A stretch of DNA of 64,000 nt from Sphagnum compactum (taxonomy: Eukaryota; Bryophyta; Sphagnopsida; Sphagnales): assembly GCA_965153455.1 (NCBI GenBank), contig OZ234493.1:13506213-13570212 (forward strand). Reading direction: 5' to 3'. A model generated the notes under the pieces. That model was not told the DNA's origin. It searched no databases and saw only the letters and a program-made list of their open reading frames with translations. Of this stretch, positions 11,087-23,484 are shown in pieces. The first letter of the stretch is position 1; each line of letters opens with the position of its first letter. A program made the translations under genes and the position numbers.

Positions 11087-11189
11087 GGGTCGCGATGGGT
11101 GGCTTTCTTTGTACCGGAGAGAATGAGCCTCTGTGACCAACTCTTGCCAGGCAGAATTGGTTTCTGATGATCGAGTCCTCCATCCATAG

Positions 11190-12115
11190 TCTTTGAGCTA
11201 CTGTTGTTGTTCAGTTGTCGTGGGTACCCAATTTATCTCTATCTTGTCCAGGAGAATGATGTCTGAATTGCTGATCAGCATTGTAGATTGTCTCTTCACC
11301 CAAGGAGTCATGGCTTCCTTGTCATACTAGGAACATTGTCTAATGGCCTTGACCACAGCTGTTAAACTCTTTCTAAACCTTTCCTCAAGGACTCAGGAGC
11401 CACTAAGAGCCAAATAGTGCATCTTCAAGGAGGGCCTCCTCTGTAAGAATCTTTGACTTTCCTGATTCACTGATTTGCAGGATCTACCTTGTGTTCTGTT
11501 CTTATTGTGCTTTGTTCAAATTTGTTGGCTTATGATGTACAATGATCTCTTTGTTTAATGTGTTAAACATTCAGTATGTTAAGGACTATCATCCTTATAT
11601 TTAAAGGTGTAAAAGTGGATTAAATTTCTATGGAAGGTGTTTTTGGTATTGACCAACATGGAATGATCTTATGCAAGGTAGGTCTATTTTTGGATCCAGA
11701 TATGGGATCAGGGGAGCCCTTAAGCTTTTGAGATGTTTTTCTTCACAACCAAGCTCTTGAGAATATTGTCACCTCCTCGATGGTTTGCAGATCTCTGTCC
11801 TAGCAGTGAATTCCTCTTTAGGATTATTAATGCTGGAAACGACCTGCACATCTTATTGACTAGCATTAGGATGATATGTTTTAACCATCTGAACTTGGCT
11901 CATGCAGGTTTTGAACAAACCCTAAATCTACATGGTACCTATCTTATCCTTGCTGATGTTCCAGGGGACCTTCCGAAGCCATTGGTTTCAACTTTCCTAG
12001 CAAAGATTCATGTTTGGAACATGCAAGTGGAAGACAACAACGTCAGTGGGTGAGCAGATGAATAGGCTCACACGAGCAGGTGAGCAGACTCACGTGAATA
12101 GGAAGGAATCTTTTT
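11190..12115. other. Intergenic, no supported gene
   Basis: Upstream DNA of the minus-strand F-box locus. An ATG frame at 11733-12053 (+, 106 codons) has no family I recognise and no supporting splice or codon signal, so I leave it uncalled. Confidence 0.4.
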
Positions 12116-12196
12116 AAATATTCCATGTCATGTCATAAAATATTCTTTGTATATTCATTTTCCATGTGGCAAAATATTTCATGACATGGAATATTT
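12116..12196. repeat. Perfect 17-bp inverted repeat
   Basis: Arms AAATATTCCATGTCATG (12116-12132) and CATGACATGGAATATTT (12180-12196) are exact reverse complements around a 47-base AT-rich loop. This could be the core of a small foldback element. No flanking duplication could be fixed. Confidence 0.8.
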
Positions 12197-15100
12197 TTTC
12201 ACTCACATGCGTGATTTGTTGTGGAAGCAACTATGATTTATTGATTTTGAACATTGTTTTAGCCAACATAGTTATCGATAGTAGCATTATGTGAAGGTTT
12301 GAAGCCAAAAGAAAATACAAAGATGCATTTTATCATTCCTAATGCAACCAATGCTCTAAATATCTAGGGCTCATAAACAATAATAATTACAATATTTTCA
12401 GAACCGTTGAAATGATGGGAACTACATGCCTAGGAAATATTTGATAAATTTAAATTAATAAATATATTAGTTTTTCAACAAACATGTGTTGAGATGGCAA
12501 GGTATTATGGTATTATACATGAAAACACATTGTGACTGACAAAGGTTTTATTGCTAATCAAATGTATAAAGTTTTGTCAAGAGACATATTTTGATGCCAC
12601 ATCGTTAATGTATATTTCCCAAAAGAAAAAGATTTATACATCTCATAAGAATGATCGAAATAATACATAATGGAAAAAAACCTTTGAAGTTGTAACTAGA
12701 AACTAAATTGCATACATAATCGAGGCAACTACAACAAGCTTGATGAATGAGAAACACACAATTGGTTTGATGCATATGCAATTGTGATATAATATCACTA
12801 GAGTCCAAAGGTTTTAGAGCACATTAACAAACATTGAATTTCATCCCAATTCCACATGTAGTGATGAATGAACTCTTCTATGAACCCATAGAACATAATC
12901 GTCTACAAAGCGTGATACACATGTTTATATTGCACATATGCCCAACGACCATCCAAACAAGTTGCCAACATTGTTACAAAGTAGACATAATAACATTTAG
13001 GAAAATTTTCAATGATGACATTATATCAATTGTCATCAAAAAAAATATTGTAAATTTGTTGATACCCAGGTGGCGAGACATCAACAGCGAGGAAAATAAT
13101 GCATTAAAGAAGTAAGATGCTAGCCTCCCAACTGTTGGTGTGTTGTGTTAATTTGAGGACAAGCGACCGTTTCACCCCTGCCACCATGAGTTGTAAACCA
13201 ACAACTTGAATCAGACAACCTCACAAGGTTGTGACAACTCACAGTAGGCACATGGGAATTGCTTGAACTAGAAGATTAGAAGCTAAATAAACTTTAAACA
13301 TTGTTTATACGTAAGGGCTCAAAGGAAAACCCTACCTCTTTTAAAATTGTTACCTCCTTTTTAGTCAAGTTAATACCTTCTTGGATGGGCCATACAATTG
13401 GAATAGCAGGCCTAGCAACTGCAAATTTTTGGGTTGTCCCACCGATGCAACAACTCAAATCATTGAGACAAAATCAGTGTTTATGGTGCTCGAATCATTC
13501 GCTGTGATATTGTACCCACAAACCTAAGTAACATGGAGCATGAATTCCACTAATAGATTTGTAAAAATTGATCTTTGTTTTACATTTGAGAGCCATGGTT
13601 TTCTAGAGTGCAAAACATTAAATTGCATAATTGGGTGGGTAGTGTTAAATATGCCACTAGCCATCAAATTTGGAAGATCCATCATTTTCCTTACCTTGGT
13701 TATTTTGATGGGCTTTGAGCTTGATCATTGCCAATTCCATCCGCTTGCCCTAACATCCTAAATTTTCATCCTAGTCTTTTAAAAATAACTAACTTTTAGG
13801 ATAGTTTACTAATAATAAAAAGTAACATCTTTTGGTTCTTCTTTGGTTAAATCAATTCTAGAACATTAATAACCTTCCTTTCAACCCATGTGCTATTTCA
13901 TTTATTTAGTACACATTATTTACTCCTTCCCATTTACTAGTTACTTGTGTAATACGTAGTAAATTATACTAGTTACTTGAGTAATACATAATCAATTGAA
14001 AATAAGTCTTCCACTATAAAAACTCCTTTTTATTATTTAGATTCACCATCAAAATTAGGGCTTAATGAATACATTGGAACTAGGGCGTTGAAGTTTTCAT
14101 ATAGTTCCATCATCAGAACTCACATTGCCGCATACTATGCCTACCCTAATTTCCAAGATAAAACATAAAACCTCCTTCGAATGCAAGTACCAAGTTTGTT
14201 GTTCTAGCTACTCTTTTGCAAATGGAAATCCAATCATGGTGAATGATGCCATCATGTCTTCAAATCCTCCAGTCACACCAGGACAAGATGAATAACTTGA
14301 AGAAACTTGACGTGAATGTTTCTCAATAGTCATGTAAAAAAATTAATTAGAAAGGTGGTGCGCACTCAAGTGGATCAATCTGTATGGGATCATCAAGTGT
14401 CGCCTAACCCTGGTGTTCTTGCCATCTACTTAAAATTAGTTTCTACTTTCAAAAATAGGGCTAGAAGGTTTGATGAATGTCAATGTGAAAATGACAACAT
14501 TTGTCTTTTCTCACTAACCTGGGTCTCTAACAATGGACATTACCATTGGCTAAAGGGGTTGATTAATTTGATGCTGATCAAACACAAGGTAGAATATTTT
14601 ATTTGCACCATTCATCAACTTATCGAATTTTTAAAATTATGAACATCTACTATACTATGGTTTAATAGGTGTGTTGTTTTTGTAGTCTTATCCTTCATAA
14701 GATTTTTTAATAACATATGGAATTTTCTTACATGTTTATTAGTTGAATATTATGTTCATTTGTGGAACATTTGCAATATTTCCAACCTTTTCTAAATCAA
14801 ATAATTTTTTGTGTTCAACTAGCCAAGTTAGCTTTTCATATGTTTCCTTTGTAAGTGATCACAATCTAGAACTACACTTATAATTTATGTAATATTAAAA
14901 ATGATTCTAATGAATAACATTTGGATATTAATCTACATATCATTATGTTAATATGTCTATTCAACATCTAATATTTGAATAATTAACCCCAATTTATTTA
15001 GTAAGTTTGAAATGGCTCGAGAAATTTAATTCAATTATAACTTCCTAAATGTTATTATTACATATTTTAAAAGTTATTTACTAAATAAATAACCAAATAT

Positions 15101-16949
15101 GAGGTCCAAAGGAAGGATATTGTTGAACTAAGGCTCACATTGGGATCTAATCTTCTAGCAAACAATGGTGGTTAGTTCAGTTACTATGTTTTCTACCTAC
15201 CTATTAACAACCCATAGTAGGTTGTTAGTAGAAAGTAATAAAATAGTATTCGACAATGTTTGAACCATATGCTTATCTAGAAATTACCATTTTCCATTCC
15301 TACCTCTTTACATTTACCATAATCAATTACCAAGTTGAAACCAAATATTATCTTCATAAAAGTTAATCTAGAAATGAATAATAATGGGCATGCAAATGAT
15401 AGTGTGCTAGGCATAAGGGCATGGAAGTAGGGCAAAATGGATATTTAACTTACGTATAAATGAAGGATTCTTTCCTATCGCTAGTGTCGACCATAAAAAA
15501 ATGGATATAAAATAAGTGGCCCGATGGCCTTTAAAAATAATTTAATTTAAAAATATATATATATGTGGTCAGGTTCAAAAGTTTCGAGCACCATATGGTT
15601 GATGTTGACCATAGGAAGAACCTTGTCGTCGGCACATGGTTTAGGAGAAAGTCTATGGTTAACACCGACCATAAAAGAAAGCAAGGATTATTCTAAATTT
15701 AAAAGGGCTCTTTTCATAGTTGGGGATAAAATTTAATCGAGTTCTTTTTCTAGAGCCCATAATTTCAAAAATGGGAAAATGAGACCACAAACCATATGCA
15801 TATTGATAGTGCTTTTGGTGAATTTGCAATCAATAAATCTAAAGAGTGTAATCACATGTGGGTGTAAGCAAGATAAAGTGAACAACTGGATTACATTGTC
15901 AAAACTAGAACAAGTAGATTTAAAATAACAACAAAACCATTATAGAATTGTGAAACATTGGATGTATTCATTTCAATGACTAAATATGATATATGTTTAC
16001 TTTAATGTGCATTGATTTTCATATTTCAAATTGTAAAAATAGGTTTTAAGTAGGTTTTTCAAAATATGAGTAGCTTTTGATGTCTACTTTTCATTATGGG
16101 CTTTTGGTTTCAAGTGTCAAGTAGATTTTTACAAAAAGGAAATAGATTTTTTTTAATGACTTGATAAAACATATGTTGATTTTCATTTTTTAACTTATTA
16201 CATATCAATTTCATTAATTTTTCTAACCAAAATGTAGGTTTGAACACATATTTTTCAGTTGGTTTCAAATGTACTTTTAATCTACTGTTTTAATTCATTT
16301 CTTTTCATTTTCTTAGAACTAGATTCTTATAAACTTAATAGAGCCAACTAATGCCACTTGACACATACTTTCACCTAATTTGATGCTACTTTATGGTAGT
16401 TATATGAAAGGTGTAAAGTTAAAGTGGAGATGTCTATTTTTTTTGGTATACTTTATCTTGCTTTGACCCATGTGTGGAATGTTATGAAAATGAATTCGAT
16501 TCACATAAGAACTTGAAAAAAAACATGTAAAAATTATGTATTGCAAAGGAGTCATTATGAAATAGGTTATAAGATTTGGAATCTAGAAACGAGTTCACTT
16601 CCTAGCAAAAGCAACTTCAAATGAAGCTCTAAAACCAAAGTCATACAAAAAACAAATAAAAAATCTAGCATGATCATTTTGCTGCCTCCTCGTTTATAGA
16701 ATCCAAAACCCGATTGTCAAATATTACACGACCACTTGAAGAGGGTGGAGATGGTAGCAAAACCATAAACCTAACCATGTTCTCCACATAACTAAGTAGT
16801 GACAACCTTTGAAGGGGGGCTAGGGAAAAAATCATTACACAAATAAAAGGGAACTATGGCTAACCCCATTCAATGGATATCTCTGCAAATGGTGTTTGCA
16901 AAAGAAAACATTAGCAACAACGTGAAGTTTCACAAATGCAACAAATAAA
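12197..16949. other. AT-rich DNA without a supported gene
   Basis: Only short, unrecognised frames on both strands. Around 15480-15690 a motif with the core GACCATA (with variants GTCGACCATA, TTGACCATA, CCGACCATA) recurs, partly as imperfect palindromes (TATGGTTGATGTTGACCATA), which suggests a worn transposon end. A 12-bp hairpin occurs near 15200. Nothing else stands out. Confidence 0.5.
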
Positions 16950-19385
16950 AAAAACATCTTGAAAATTGACTTATTCATACTCAAGGGCAACTCCGGCTTT
17001 CTTCTAAGGCGGGGAATTAGCCACGATGGGAGAAGGCACCATAGTGTTGGCATCAAGTGACCCCATTTTTATAAGCGATTGTAGAATCTCCCTATATACA
17101 TCATCATCCGGCTCTAGCACAAAAACATGCGAATTTAAGTTTTGATAGGTGCAGATGTAATTACTTGAAATACAACAACAAAAACAACATTCGAGACATG
17201 ATAAATTGTTCTAACTAACAAAAAAAATAGATAAAAGGGCATTGACTTGTGGACAAATTCATCCCCACAACCAATGAGTCAGGAGGAGTGCAACTTTTAA
17301 TTAAAGCAATATACATCGAAACATGGATATCTTGTCCTCCTTTAAATGGAACCCCCGATTTTGACTGCTCCATATTATCAAGGCTAGCGTGGTTGTAAAG
17401 GTGTCATCCTCCATTAGTGAAACACCATGCCTCACCATGTTTGCATGAGGATCTTAAAACTTGAAACCCCTGGTAATTCGAACAATAAAAGTTGCCCAAT
17501 TGAGATGAGTCTACATTGCAAAAATTGAAGGTTAGATTGTATAATGGATTTAGAAAAATAGATTGATCCAAACATGAATGGGGACATAACATTACCTTCC
17601 TCCCCTTGATGTCAAGGCTCATGCGAAGCAGTGTATTTATGACCGCCCACCTCGAATGGATTTCATATTCATTGTTTTTTTAGAACAATTTAATCTCCTT
17701 GAGAATAAAAGGGTCATCTCATGGAAGAAAACCACAACACCACAGGAATATAAATACTTGTTGGTAAACCCAAAAATAGAATAGATGTAATTCTCCACCT
17801 TTTTGTTCCATAGTGCGATGGAGGATGAGGGTTCGAAGATAAGGGGGACTGGAAGACTCCAAGAAACCTCCATAATTACTAGAGCTGGTATCCTAGATGG
17901 AGCATCCTGCAACATTGAGATCAAGAGATAAGAATCCAGAACCAAAATTTGAGAGTATTGCAATAAATATGGTTAAGGTTTGAAAAAAAACCTGAGATAG
18001 CAGAGCTTGTAGCTCTTTGTACTATGGAGGCCAAAAGCCAAACAAATCCTTTTCCCTAATGAAATTTGGGCCATGAAAGATGGAATGTAGATAAAATGCA
18101 CCCTAGAAGAATCGAACCTACGAACACCAAAGGTGCTCTCTAAGTAGGTGGGACTATATCCAAGGAGTGGTGACATTCCTCAGTTTCCTCATGGGGTGAT
18201 GGGCGCTTGGGGATGGTTCGACCACAATTTGTGATGAAAATGTTGGTGGAGGAGGAGGATCTCTCCTTTTGCCTTTGGCAACAAGTTCCTCTTCCTCTTT
18301 TCGCTCTTTCCGTTCTTTTCAGTCCAACCTTTCATACTCAAATTGGTGGACTGTGTCTTTTCCAAACCTTCATCAAACTTTTCTCTCAGACTCAAGTGTG
18401 CAATCATGGGGGTAATCCAAGTACCATTCGCAATCTGGAAGGTGTTGGAGGGACCAATCTTCCAAGAGATCCCTCTAGAACATGGTGCTCTTGACCTTGG
18501 GATCACACCATATCTTCAATAGTGTCGAAAGAGCCCGGATCGCCTGCTGGGATAATAAAACATGTGAAAAGTACCTACAAGGGGAAACCAAATTGTTTCA
18601 ATGAATTTTGAGACCAAAATTGGAAGGAAATTTTTTGGAACAAGGATAGTCAATTACTTGTAAACAACTTGCTCTACAACCTAAACACCTCCATATTGTT
18701 TGTCCTAGGTTTTGCTTTTTAGTACACCACCCTTGTGCTTGAATTCCAGAAAAAAAGCAGATTCCCACAATTATAGCTTCCAATGTCTGATGAAGTCTAC
18801 AATGCCTTCGACCTTTATAGACTCCAAAATTGAGGCACCAAGGTCCTTCACTATGTTGTTAAACAACTTGCCAACCTCGACCTTGAGTTGTCATATATCA
18901 AAGAACAATTTGATACTTAGCATGGAAGGTGAGACAACAAATTAAAAGAGATGCAATGGACAACATCCATGAAATGAAATCTTACCTGAAACCAAAAAGT
19001 AGCCTTGTGGAGCCATTTCTCAAAAATTACATCAGAAAGGCCAAGCTTAGGGAACTTCTACACCTCCCAAAGAACTGGAGACTGGTTCCACTGCTTGAGC
19101 CAATAAACCTTTTGTTCATTGGTCACTTGGGCCGAGACCAACATCTGCAATTTTGTGGTTAGCATCTTTGGATCCGGGTTCATGTTGTAATGAACTTGAA
19201 CCTACTCAGAGAATTTGGGGCCCAAAGCAGGATCACAGACCGATAGTCTCTTATGGAAAGGAGTCATGTGCTCCTTTCTCACACTCCCGATCACCTTATT
19301 GCACATGGTATCCAGAACATCATTCTCTTGGAAGAGAGGGTCCGGTACCTTTGCATAATACATCCATCGAGCGGTATCTTACCAG
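16950..19385 (-). pseudogene. Decayed multi-exon gene with methyltransferase-like domain
   Basis: No long frame is open, but reading through stops on the minus strand gives a continuous, protein-like trail. About 19380-18987 reads DTARWMYYAKVPDPLFQEND..., KVIGSVRKEHMTPFHKRL and NEQKVYWLKQWNQSPVLWEV, with two in-frame TAG codons, and ends at a good donor (CAG/GTAAGA at 18986). About 18910-18780 reads KVEVGKLFNNIVKDLGASIL. About 17915-17640 reads ALVIMEVSWSLPVPLIFEPS and YIYSIFGFTNKYLY, after a TTGCAG acceptor. About 17620-17400 reads FLNPLYNLTFNF and GNFYCSNYQGFQVLRSS. About 17110-17000 reads DDDVYREILQSLIKMGSLDA. The VIM-EVSW-SLP block looks like a worn N4/N6-methyltransferase DPPW motif, and I associate it with repeated plant proteins carrying that motif; that is recollection and inference. 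It may be a transposon-borne gene. Confidence 0.5.
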
Positions 19386-19853
19386 ACGACTAAGATGGTC
19401 TAGATCATTTTCAACTCTTACACTAAGCAAGTTGAAAAGTTTCATCAATACAATCAGCTTAGATGGGCAAATGCAATCTCTTAAGGTACAAATATTGCAT
19501 TCTTAAAGGTCATCTCATCAGACTGCAGGAGAGGGAATATGATGAATGCAAACTTCGATGTAGTCCAAGGAAGCAAATAAGATATGAAGACCAGTATGTT
19601 GTCTTCACTTGCTATCTCAGTAGTTGCCATTAGGTCCTCTGTTTGAGAAAATTGGCAGTGTTGTGGGATTGGAGAAGTCAAGCACCTATACTTGCACATG
19701 CTTGTTATTGGAATTCAGCATTTATTTGGAGCAAAAGCAGTATTGTGCAATACAAACCTCATATCTCTTATCATGCGTCATGTGAAAATTGACCCATGAT
19801 AAAAAGGAAGTGCTCTTGAGTCAATATGTTTCTTATGGGTTATTGCTGTTTAG

Positions 19854-20155
19854 GCAAGCCAAAGATGGATTGTAGAGAAACAATGGCAGGAGTTCTTCTC
19901 AGATCCTTTACAGTTGTGGGATCACAGGTCAGAGAAGGTAAGCAAAAACCACTGCTGCTCATTGCTGCCACATTTCTCTTTTGATGCAATAAATTTGTGG
20001 ATTTCTCTTGGTTTATGAGTTTTGATTTCCCAGTTTGCACCTTCCAATGTACAGCCTATCAAGAGAATTTGAATAACTTGTTGTAGTTGAATGCAAGGTG
20101 TCCTGATTTCAAACATAAGAAGAGACAAGATGCACTTTGGCTTGGCAGCAATTGA
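19854..20155 (+). pseudogene. OSB-like (organellar ssDNA-binding) PDF-motif exons, partial
   Basis: Two exons with good splice sites, 19854-19937 (acceptor GTTTAG, donor AAG/GTAAGC) and 20087-20155 (acceptor TTGTAG), join in phase 0. They read WIVEKQWQEFFSDPLQLWDHR, then NARCPDFKHKKRQDALWLGS and a stop. This matches the PDF motif of plant OSB proteins, which bind single-stranded DNA in mitochondria and plastids (W-Q-[ED]-[LF]-F..P.QWWD-R...PDFKHK...ALWL). The intron position between the two halves also fits. No OB-fold exons were found upstream. A PPR pseudogene begins within 50 bases of the stop. It is probably a gene remnant, or the last exons of a gene whose other exons I could not see. 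Confidence 0.5.
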
Positions 20156-20196
20156 ATCTGTTGTGGGTAGAAGCAGAGCTGGCTCTGATGGCACCA

Positions 20197-21786
20197 GGGA
20201 TTGTGCAATCAGACACATTTGCTTGGAATTGGAGGTTAGCAAGGGCTGTCAAAGTTGGGCAACATGAGAAGACAATTGAGCTTTTTCAAGAAATGCAACA
20301 AGAAGGCATGATTCCTGACACATTCACTTTTGTTTGTGTGCTCACTTCATATGCTTGTATAAAAGCACTTGAAGCTGCCAGAAACATCCATACAAAAGTT
20401 TTACAAAGTGGCTGCAAGTCAACTGTCTGTGGGCAATAGCGTCATTGACATGTACACAAAATGTGGAAGCATCGAGGATGCACAGATAGTGTTCAACAGG
20501 ATGTCTGCACACAATGTTGTCTCTTGGAGTGCCATGATTTTGGGACATGTGAAATGTGGACAAGGGCAGAAGGCATTGGAACTATTTCAGCAAATTCAAT
20601 GGGAAGGGGTGGAGCCAAACCATGTTACTTTATTGGGGTTCTAAATGCATGTGCCAGTATCATGGCACTAGAAGAGGGCAGGCGTGTTCATGAACAGATT
20701 GTTCAATGTGGTTTTGAGTCTGATGTCATTGTGGGCAGTAGCCTTATTGACATGTATGCCAAATGTGGTAGTATAGACCATGCTCAGAGTCCATTCAACA
20801 GGATGCCAACATGCAATGTTGTCTCTTGAAATGTCATTATCCTGGGGCATGTGAAATAAGGGCAAGGGCAGAAGGCATTGGAACTTTTTCAGCATATGCG
20901 GCAGGCAGTAGTAGAGCCAAACAATCTCACTTTTGTGGGGGTTCTGAATGCATGTGCCAGTTCAGTGGCACTTGAAGAGGGTAGGCATGGTCATGATCAG
21001 ATCATTCAAAGTGGTTTTGAGTCTGATGTCATTGTGTGCAATAGCCTGGTTAACATGTATGGTAAATGTTGGTGCATAGAGGATGCATTGAGAGTTTTTT
21101 ACAGGATGCCCATATGTGATGTGATCTCTTGGAACACCATGCTTTGGGGCTATGCAATGCATGAGTATACTGAAGAAGCCCATGGACAAATTGAGCAGAT
21201 GTGTGAAAAAGGTGTAGAGATTAGTCACATCAATTTTGTTTCTCTTCTATCAGCTTGTAGCCATGCAGGGCCCATAGATGAAGGCCTGCACTATTTTCAT
21301 ATAATGAGTTCATGTTTTAGTATTTTTGCAACAGTGGAACAGTATGCCTGCATGGTTGATCTTCTAGGCTGTGCTGAAAATCTACAGGAGGCAGAGCATT
21401 TGATCATGACAATGTCCTGTGAGCCAAATACAGCTGTGTGGATGGCCTTGCTTGGTGCTTGCAAAAGCCATGGTAATGTGGAGATGGGTGAATGTGTTGC
21501 AAAACAAGCTATGCAAATTGGACCTGGAAATGCCTTCTACAGGAGACAACGATTGTCTGATCCTAAAATGCCCTGTGAACCAAATGCAGATGTGTGGATG
21601 GTCTTGCTTGGTGCATGCAGAAGCCATCATAATGTGGAGATGGGTGAACATGTTGCAAAACAAGCTCTGGTGGGTGGTGGGTTCCTTTCATTGTCCAAGG
21701 GCAGAATGTGTGAGCATTATGAATTTGATGATGTTTGCAAAGTTGCCTCTGAACTTACTGGCTGTCTTCTCCCAACTGTAAGATGA
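20197..21786 (+). pseudogene. PPR (PLS-class, E-motif) pseudogene
   Basis: Successive pentatricopeptide repeats are plain: TFAWNWRLARAVKVGQHEKT, NSVIDMYTKCGSIEDAQIVF, HNVVSWSAMILGHVKCGQGQ, FIGVLNACASIMALEEGR, SLIDMYAKCGSIDHA, LVNMYGKCWCIEDALRVF, SWNTMLWGYAMHEYTEE and LLSACSHAGPIDEGLHYF. It is broken by frame changes near 20428 and 20629 (a missing T in ACTTTTATTGG) and by stops TGA at 20827 and TAA at 20857. The E region is present twice in a row: CEPNTAVWMALLGACKSHGN near 21418 and CEPNADVWMVLLGACRSHHN near 21577. No DYW domain follows. Family members bind organellar RNA and guide C-to-U editing. This copy cannot be translated. Confidence 0.9.
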
Positions 21787-23484
21787 TTTGTCCACATTTG
21801 TTTGGCTTTAGATTGGCTGTATTGTGTCATGTCTGTTCTACTGCCAGGTTTCTGCCTCGCTGTTTACTCCTGGAGTTACTTTTATGCATTAGAGTCAACT
21901 TCTAGCATATTTCAGCATTGCAGGTAATGTTGCATTTGATGACAGTTGGAAGGAGCTACCACCACTAGGGACACTTGGAGGGCCAAGGCTTGTCTCTTCA
22001 CTCTCTGTACCTCTCTGATGGTAAGTTTGAATGCTAGGTTTTACACACATCTCAATAAATGTATATCTGACACATGTTTTTCTTGTGGACTGGAAGCTAT
22101 GTATTGTTTTCACATTTTTGGATATTCTTGGTTGCAGACCGCTGCAGACTGTTACAAGACACTAACCTCAAGTATCTATTGGTTCAGTATCTTTGGTTCC
22201 AGTTGGTGCTTTATCTCAGTGATCACTGGACAATGAAAAGTTTGGCTATTTACCGACAGTTGCTCAAGTCAATCTAGCATGAGCTCACAAGTTTGTTTTC
22301 TACAATGAGTGGTGTTTCCTGAACATAAACTTTAGCCTGTTTCTTCTGTAAAGGTTGACTCTGCTCTTGTCTGAGAAATCTGATAATTGTGTCAAGGTTT
22401 CTGTTGCTGGAAGCAGGAACCCATCTTGAGAGGAGATCTGTGTAACCTTGTATTGCAGTGTTATTGCTGAATTCAGTGATTCTGGATTTCACTTTGCAGG
22501 ATATGAGCAGAGGAGAAGTGATGGAAGGAAATTGATTCCTTGGCCTACTACAAAGAATGAATCAAGGCATGGCCATATGACACCTCCAAGGAAGCTGTAC
22601 AGTGACATTATGAATTGGCAGGAAAGGACGAATCAGCACAACTGCTTAATATCATGTGCTATCAAACACCCAATGAGTATAGGCATATGATGGGCATTGA
22701 CATCCACATTTGCCAAAATCCCAACACTATGTATATACTGAAGAAGAAATCAAACAAGGTCATTTTTCTGCTCCAATTGGTTCCTTGTTGCTTCAGCTGG
22801 CAAGTCAGATGTAACAGTTTTTCATTATCTAAGTTAACAATCCACATGCTCCATTTCATGAGTACTTGTGATCAGAGAATCAAACCAGTGGTGGTGCAGT
22901 TGTTTGAGGACTCAATCAGAAGCTGATGTAGTTGTTCCAATCTTCACGTTATAGGCTATTTTGTTTGGAAAAGAAAGGCATTAATTTCTAGACTATGCAA
23001 CAGAGGGATATATTCAATTCAAATATCCTGGTAAGTTTGGGAGTTTCAGATATTTGCCCAGAGAGGTGTTTTTCCTCATTCATAGCTTTGATTCAATCTC
23101 AAATTGAAGCCTTCTACTTCCATGCTTTGTAACGCAACAACCTTTAAACCAATTATCCTAGTCCATGTCACTAGTTTAATTCTTCTTTCTGAAAGATGCT
23201 AATATATCCAACTTGCATGGGTTGCAGGCTTCTTGGATGGTGGTCAATAGATGAGACTAGCAAGGAAGAGTATGCACATATCTTTCAGGCAGGTACCAAA
23301 CCATGCTTGTCCCTCTTTACTCACTGCATTGATCTGCAGCTGGCATTGTACACTAATTGTTCTTATTCTCCAGTAATCAATGATAGATCTTATGTTTTGC
23401 AAATCACAGGCATCCGACAGCAATAATCTAGGGGCTGTAGTTATCCTTCATTGTCTTCCTGATCTCAGAAGCTAGATATGTTAC
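21787..23484 (+). other. Exon-like islands, unrecognised
   Basis: Several short open stretches have splice-like borders: 21925-22020 (after GCATTGCAG; reads WKELPPLGTLGGPRLVSSLS), a segment starting at 22138 after TTGGTTGCAG, 22500-22640 (after TTTGCAGG; reads RRSDGRKLIPWPTTKNESRH) and 23228-23290 (after GGTTGCAGG; reads LLGWWSIDETSKEEYAHIFQ). They could be exons of one plus-strand gene, but phases do not close and no family is recognised. Confidence 0.25.

Noticed and set aside
10761-11183. Minus-strand 140-codon frame with an ATG upstream of the helical protein
   Set aside because: It overlaps the better frame, is built from telo-box and leader sequence, and looks compositional.
11733-12053. 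ATG frame of 106 codons
   Set aside because: No recognised domain, codon signal or splice support.
14316-14642. ATG frame of 108 codons in AT-rich DNA
   Set aside because: No recognisable family and no context; chance length is plausible.
15180-15240. Hairpin CTATTAACAACC/GGTTGTTAGTAG
   Set aside because: Short, imperfect and expected by chance in AT-rich DNA of this length.
20827-20859. Rescue of the PPR stop codons by U-to-C RNA editing
   Set aside because: Such editing acts in fern organelles, not on nuclear transcripts, and frame changes remain anyway.
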